DNA of 26,533 nucleotides from JAEUUM01 sp038326165 (GTDB lineage: Bacteria > Bacteroidota > Bacteroidia > Chitinophagales > Saprospiraceae), in NCBI GenBank assembly GCA_038326165.1, contig JBBQJT010000052.1, positions 1 to 26,533 on the forward strand, written 5' to 3'. Both the position numbers and the translations under genes were made by a program. Positions 22,723 through 26,533 of this stretch are shown in pieces. A model generated the notes under the pieces. That model was not told the origin of the DNA. It saw only the letters and a program-made list of their open reading frames with translations, and did no database searches. Within the stretch, counting starts at the first letter, position 1. Each line of letters opens with the position of its first letter.

Positions 22723-23754
22723 ATGAATTGGTATTCGAACTTAGTTAAGCCTTTATTCTTTCAATTTGAACCTGAAAAGGCGCACCATTTAGCAATTGCA
22801 AATTTAAGAGTCTTACTCTCATTGCCTGGAGGCAAATCTTTGATCAATCTGGTACTTGGAGACATCCCTTCATCAACCCCTTTTGAATTGTGGGGACTAA
22901 AATTCAAAAATAGATTGGGACTTGCTGCAGGCTTTGACAAAGACGGTTTGTATATGCATGAAATGGCAGCACTGGGCTTTGGTTCATTGGAACTTGGCAC
23001 CGTAACTCCAAAGCCGCAGCCAGGCAACCCCAAGCCTCGATTGTTCCGATTGGTAGAGGATCAAGCCTTAATCAACAGGATGGGATTCAACAATTCGGGT
23101 GTTCATGCCTTGTGTAAGCAACTTGAAAAAAAACCAGAAAACGTAATCATAGGTGGCAACATAGGCAAAAACAAAGACACCCCTAATGAAAATGCAGTAG
23201 ATGACTATTGCTATTCATTCAAAATGCTCGCCGATAGTGTTGATTATTTTGTAGTCAATGTCAGTTCACCCAACACACCGGGGTTGCGTGAGCTACAAGA
23301 AAGAGAACCACTGACGCGGTTATTGTCACAGCTTCAAAATCTCAACCAAAAATTGAGTACCCCAAAACCTCTTCTGTTAAAAATAGCACCAGATGTAACG
23401 GAAGGTCAATTGGATGACATACTTGAAATCATTCAAGCCGTGTCCTTGGATGGCATCATCGCAAACAACACAACTATTGACCGACAAAATTTGTCAATAA
23501 GTTCTATGAAATTAGCGCAAATAGGTGCTGGCGGTCTATCAGGTGCACCTTTAAGACAAAAGTCCAATGATCTCACCAATAAAATTCATGCCCTGACCAA
23601 AGGACAATTGAGCATAGTAGGAGTAGGTGGAATCTTGAATGCGCAGGATGCAAAAGAACGAATTGATGCCGGAGCTGATATTATTCAAATATACACAGGC
23701 TTCATTTATCAGGGTCCTCAAATAGTTCGGGATATCCTGAAGATATTAGAATAA
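22723..23754 (+). CDS. pyrD: Dihydroorotate dehydrogenase, quinone-dependent (class 2)
   Basis: FMN flavoprotein at the inner membrane that oxidises dihydroorotate to orotate in pyrimidine synthesis and passes electrons to quinone, in this organism presumably menaquinone. The 343-residue length and N-terminal helical extension (YSNLVKPLFFQFEPEKAHHL) are the class 2 hallmark. Visible: NRLGLAAGFDKDG, GSLELGTVTPKPQPGNPKPR, NRMGFNNSG, and the active-site loop NVSSPNTPGLRELQ (Asn179; Ser182 is the catalytic base by alignment with E. coli Ser175). IAPD, NTTIDR, GGLSGAPLR, GVGGI and GADIIQIYTGFIYQGP follow. It lies 8 nt after dnaX, so the two are co-transcribed. Confidence 0.95.
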   Translation: MNWYSNLVKPLFFQFEPEKAHHLAIANLRVLLSLPGGKSLINLVLGDIPSSTPFELWGLKFKNRLGLAAGFDKDGLYMHEMAALGFGSLELGTVTPKPQPGNPKPRLFRLVEDQALINRMGFNNSGVHALCKQLEKKPENVIIGGNIGKNKDTPNENAVDDYCYSFKMLADSVDYFVVNVSSPNTPGLRELQEREPLTRLLSQLQNLNQKLSTPKPLLLKIAPDVTEGQLDDILEIIQAVSLDGIIANNTTIDRQNLSISSMKLAQIGAGGLSGAPLRQKSNDLTNKIHALTKGQLSIVGVGGILNAQDAKERIDAGADIIQIYTGFIYQGPQIVRDILKILE

Positions 23755-23855
23755 TTTACTTTTTGATGGTTGATTTTCATGTCACGCTTTGTGTTGTCAA
23801 TAAAGCAGGATGGCACAGTTTTGTCCTTATGGTTGATAACTCCAACTTACAAACC

Positions 23856-23969
23856 ATGAAATCACATGAATCTAAAACGAACTATTTATCAGATATTCGA
23901 TTTTGGCTATTGCTACTCTGTATAGGCTTTATAGTTATTTCAAGTATCGTCAGGATTTCATTGGGTTAG
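23856..23969 (+). CDS. Possible 37-residue single-pass membrane peptide
   Basis: The ATG at 23856 opens a frame of 37 codons: a polar N-terminus (MKSHESKTNYLSDIRFW) followed by one hydrophobic segment (LLLLCIGFIVISSIV) and the end RISLG. The frame can be extended to 23763, but the upstream part has no membrane-protein or signal character. The composition looks like a real small membrane protein, but a frame this short also occurs by chance. It is 101 nt after pyrD, with no recognised promoter. Confidence 0.4.
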   Translation: MKSHESKTNYLSDIRFWLLLLCIGFIVISSIVRISLG

Positions 23970-24226
23970 CGCCATAATCAAAAACAAGGATTGTATGGCA
24001 TTGAGCTTTCATTACGAATTAGTTACTATGCAATGATTTGAACCATTTTAGTTGAAGTGCATTGATAAAAGATAATTCAACAAAAGATTTCAAAAACAAT
24101 AATTGAATTCAGTTTTGACTGATTATTCCTAGGTTTAGAGTTATAGATTTATTTGGCAAAATAATTCCTTGCCCCCATGCAGCATTCATTGACTTTGAAA
24201 GATCCTTACAATATATTTGTTGATAG
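23970..24226. other. Intergenic stretch with no recognisable feature
   Basis: AT-rich, with stops in all plus frames apart from a 31-codon frame at 24177 that has no recognisable content. No terminator, tRNA fold, direct repeat or insertion-sequence end was seen. It probably represents eroded DNA in front of the T9SS cargo remnant. Confidence 0.5.
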
Positions 24227-24706
24227 AATTATGGTACAAAACCTAGAGCGCAGTTTCTTGAAAAAAATATGACTTCTCTACAATCTGGCAATTACCCTAT
24301 ATTTACCAACCCACAAAAGCTAGGACTTGAAGCAATTGCTGCAACTTGTGGTCTTGAGGGAGGTTTAGGTGTTTATTGGGCAAGGAGTTTGCTTCGTAAA
24401 TCCATCGGTTTTTATAATGATGATGTTTTGTGTTTACCTCCTCCAACTCCATTAAGCTCCGGATCTACAGAAGCAACTGAACTCACAATTTACCCAAATC
24501 CAGTTGAAAATATCCTGCACATTGAATTGCCAATCACCAATGATCGCGTTGATTATTCAATTCACAACTCACTGGGTGTTTGCATTTCCAATGGAATATT
24601 AAACAATAATTCTATCAATGTGAGCGCATTGTAAAGTGGTTTGTATATTTTGAGTCTATCAACTCATCATGAAAAGATATCTACCACGAAATTTATAAAA
24701 AAATAA
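24227..24706 (+). pseudogene. C-terminal remnant of a T9SS-secreted protein, with an internal TAA
   Basis: Only the tail of what must have been a larger secreted protein remains. From 24227 the frame reads NYGTKPRAQFLEKN and then IFTNPQKLGLEAIAATCGLEGGLGVYWARSLL in pieces, a segment type (IAxxCxLEGGxxVYxAR) found near the ends of large Bacteroidota secreted proteins. A type A T9SS sorting domain begins at LTIYPNPVENILHIELP. At 24632-24634 the frame meets TAA, but the next codons continue the domain without a shift: SGLYILSLSTHHEKI, then KFIKK and a stop at 24704-24706. A single C-to-T change (CAA to TAA) would explain the break. The frame is closed upstream by TGA-TAG at 24221-24226 with no signal peptide, so the gene is truncated at its front as well. 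A ribosome could start at the ATG 24269, but the product would lack export and sorting signals. Confidence 0.8.
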
Positions 24707-24715
24707 TTTATCCTC

Positions 24716-24746
24716 GGGAGAGGCTTTCTGGCCTCTCCCAATTTTT
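24716..24746 (+). terminator. Strong rho-independent terminator
   Basis: GGGAGAGGC (24716-24724), loop TTTCTG, GCCTCTCCC (24731-24739), then AATTTTTG. A perfect 9-bp GC-rich stem with a short U-tract, 10 nt after the T9SS remnant. It lies only 11 nt before the ATG of the next gene at 24758. Confidence 0.85.
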
Positions 24747-24757
24747 GTGTAATGCCT

Positions 24758-25953
24758 ATGAAATATTCTCTTTGTTTTTTATTCATATTTTCCTTCACTT
24801 TCAGTAATTGCATTGCCCAGCTCCAAATGTCAAATTGGATTGTTGGTGGAAATGGTAAAAAAATTCTTAGCTTCAAAGAAGCTCCAACCCGACTGGTTCC
24901 CTTGAACAAAAATATAAGCGTAAGTGGATCCCAAGTAACCTATTCTGACAAACACGGGAACTTTAAATATTTATCCAATGGCTTCTATATGTACAACAAG
25001 AACTTAGTAAAAATGAAAAATGGCACAATCAATTTGAGCAGTTATTTGTGGCAAACCAACTGGATTGATTATGGAATGCCCTTACATGGTGGTGGAGGAT
25101 TCTTAGAAGACACAGCCTCTGACACTTTGCTTTATTTTATCTATACTTCAATTGGTACCGATGGAAAAATCGGCAATGACACCGTCATTGGACCCCATAA
25201 GGCCAAATTGAATTGCTTAAAAACAATATGAACAATGATAGCATATTGTTCAAAGACAGCTTGATATTGAGCATTCCGCAAACCAATCCCGCTTTTGTTA
25301 GGCAGGCCAATGGCAAAGATTGGTGAATTGTGACCGGAGAGTACTACAAAACCAATTATCACATTTTCAAATTGACAGATTCTGGGATATCTGAATCCAA
25401 AATTCAAACCATAGGACAATATGTAAGTGATTCATTAGCGGATTGTTACGGCTGGGTTGAATTCTCCATGGATGGTTCAAAGTATTGTAGGTGCTATTCC
25501 TATGATGGAATCCAAGTGATGAACTTTGACAGGTGCAAAGGCGAATTTAGTAATCCTGTATTTGTCCCTCTGAAAAAAGAGAAATGGTTCCAGGGCCACG
25601 GAGCCAACATATCTCCCAACAATCGGTTTCTGTATTCCACTAATCGCGACGCCATTTTACAATTTGATCTTTGGAGTGATGACATCGTCGGCTCAATGGA
25701 TACCATTGCGTTTTTTGATTTGTTTTCATCTACCGATTTTTCTTATGGAGCCTATGGAATTGATGGTAAGTTGTATTACAAAGCTTGGGATGGCATCTTT
25801 CATATTCATGTACTAGACCGCCCCAATCTGAAAGGGAAGCTTGCCAACTTTAGAAATCATGCCAAGGAATTAACGAGTATAGAATCTTATGTAGGTCCTC
25901 CTATTTTTATCAATTACAAACTGGGTGTGACCGAGCCTCCATGTGATGAGTGA
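24758..25953 (+). pseudogene. Broken gene for a secreted protein (one frameshift, one nonsense codon)
   Basis: The first part encodes a signal peptide (MKYSLCFLFIFSFTFSNCIAQ) and about 136 further residues ending KLNCLKTI at the TGA 25229-25231. The next frame carries on sensibly as NNMNNDSILFKDSLILSIPQ, then ANGKDW, a TGA at 25324-25326, and IVTGEYYKTNYHIFKL to the stop at 25953. Loss of one A from an A6 run (now A5 at 25219-25223) repairs the frame as LKNNMNND. The second stop falls where related Bacteroidota secreted proteins have the motif NGxDWW, so TGG-to-TGA is the likely lesion. The tail has FSMDGSKYCRCYSYDGIQVM, HGANISPNNRFLYSTN and NYKLGVTEPPCDE, a repeat-rich surface-protein type that I recognise but cannot name. 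No T9SS domain is present at the end. An ATG at 24752 would add two residues. Sequencing error is an alternative for the homopolymer lesion. Confidence 0.8.
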
Positions 25954-25970
25954 TTTAAAAAATATAAAAA

Positions 25971-26533
25971 ATGAATATTAGAGTACTTGTAGTAATATGT
26001 TTAGGCTTTTGTGGAATAATGAATGCGCAAGAGTTGAATTACCTCTATGGTTATCCTGAATATGATCATATCAATTATGGTACCGCCTTAATCAAACTTG
26101 ACTCATTGAGTAAAACCAATACCAAGTTGAATCAATATTCCGTACCATTTGAGGGTAGTACGGCATTGATCAAAACCAACTCAGGTAACATTCAGCTCTT
26201 TTCCAATGGTTGCGCTGTTTACTCTAATGATGGGTCAATTATCGAAAATGGTGACAGTATAAATCCAGGAGAAACACATGACATCATGTGTCCCAATTAT
26301 GGATATCCTGTTCCAGAAGGGCTTGTTTTTTTACCGGTACTCAACTCAACTCATTTATTCTATTTGGTGCATTTGGGAATTGCGGAAGATCCCAAACAGT
26401 CCTACATCAATGGCCCATTGTATTATTCTCTCATCTATTCTGATACTTTGACCAATGAACATAAAATACTGCAAAAAAATATCGTCCTAAGTACCGGAAA
26501 TATTGAAGCATTTGATATAGTCCGTCATGCCAA
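25971..26533 (+). CDS. Secreted protein, paralogue of the preceding broken gene (runs off the right edge)
   Basis: ATG at 25971 opens a frame that is uninterrupted for 187 codons to the edge. A signal peptide (MNIRVLVVICLGFCGIMNAQ) is followed by a mature part resembling its upstream neighbour in order and spacing. SGNIQLFSNGCAVYSNDG matches GNFKYLSNGFYMYNKN, and GPLYYSLIYSDTLTNEHK-type and IEAFDIVRHAN blocks correspond to GPHKAKLN and NPAFVRQANGKDW. The window stops at RHAN, just before the expected GxDWW. It begins 17 nt after the upstream gene ends, so the two were probably transcribed together. Function is unknown; probably a surface or secreted protein, possibly carrying a T9SS domain beyond the edge. 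Confidence 0.8.
   Translation, partial: MNIRVLVVICLGFCGIMNAQELNYLYGYPEYDHINYGTALIKLDSLSKTNTKLNQYSVPFEGSTALIKTNSGNIQLFSNGCAVYSNDGSIIENGDSINPGETHDIMCPNYGYPVPEGLVFLPVLNSTHLFYLVHLGIAEDPKQSYINGPLYYSLIYSDTLTNEHKILQKNIVLSTGNIEAFDIVRHA

Noticed and set aside
24177..24272. A 31-codon frame (MQHSLTLKDPYNIFVDRI...) before the T9SS remnant.
   Set aside because: No recognisable content, and it is in a different frame from the remnant. It may be part of the eroded gene but cannot be supported.
24758..25953. Reading the TGA at 25324 as Trp (alternative genetic code or programmed recoding).
   Set aside because: TGA is the normal stop of several intact genes here (mqnC, the DUF3109, YdjM-like, FemAB-like and Omp85-like genes), the same gene also has a frameshift, and the neighbouring remnant is broken by TAA rather than TGA.
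23970..26533. A mobile element or genomic island boundary in the decayed cluster.
   Set aside because: No transposase, integrase, tRNA target, terminal inverted repeats or flanking direct repeats were seen.
1..26533. CRISPR arrays, tRNA or rRNA genes, riboswitches.
   Set aside because: Reading both strands gave no regularly spaced repeats, no tRNA-like cloverleaf and no recognisable riboswitch core; a covariance-model scan could still find a weak one.

Overview
The window is AT-rich chromosomal DNA of a Bacteroidota bacterium, most likely from the Saprospiria/Chitinophagia side of the phylum; the phylum is well supported, the lower rank is a guess. Pointers: promoters of the form TTTG-N20-TAnnTTTG with no Shine-Dalgarno sequences, a type IX secretion (T9SS) C-terminal sorting domain, the futalosine menaquinone gene mqnC, a DUF3109 protein, and many Sec-exported proteins with short Bacteroidota-style signal peptides. 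I see no tRNA, rRNA, CRISPR array, transposase or phage gene.

Region 1 (1-2.7 kb, minus strand): a tightly packed unit mqnC-punA-uvrA (menaquinone synthesis, purine salvage, nucleotide excision repair; uvrA runs off the left edge). Region 2 (2.76-6.9 kb, plus strand): a 600-residue acyl-CoA dehydrogenase behind a canonical promoter with a perfect 16-bp palindrome at the expected transcription start, then a dihaem cytochrome c peroxidase lipoprotein and a small exported beta-rich protein behind a second promoter with its own inverted repeat. Region 3 (6.9-11.65 kb, minus strand): citrate synthase of the mitochondrial/eukaryotic type with its own terminator, then gcvH-vanZ-TPR protein from a promoter embedded in that terminator's tail, plus a Spy/CpxP-like periplasmic protein. 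Region 4 (11.7-16.9 kb, plus strand): a DUF3109 Cys-rich protein, a YdjM-type membrane protein, a PpiD/SurA-type periplasmic foldase with promoter and terminator, and a FemAB/GNAT-like protein. Region 5 (16.9-20.8 kb): an Omp85-family outer-membrane protein diverging from hemW, and a NYN nuclease fused to a cold-shock domain converging on hemW. Region 6 (21-24 kb, plus strand): dnaX, pyrD and a possible 37-residue membrane peptide.

Region 7 (24.2-26.5 kb, plus strand) is unlike the rest. It holds the decayed C-terminus of a T9SS cargo protein (one in-frame TAA), a strong terminator, a broken secreted-protein gene (one frameshift and one TGG-to-TGA stop), and the intact start of a divergent paralogue that runs off the right edge. 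This is a secreted-protein cluster in which two neighbouring genes are broken while all upstream housekeeping genes are intact.

Most of the window is ordinary housekeeping and envelope biogenesis. The best leads are the decaying T9SS-associated paralogue cluster, the two operator-like inverted repeats at 2810 and 4802, the NYN-cold-shock fusion and the eukaryote-like citrate synthase. I did not find a convincing wholly new multi-gene system.
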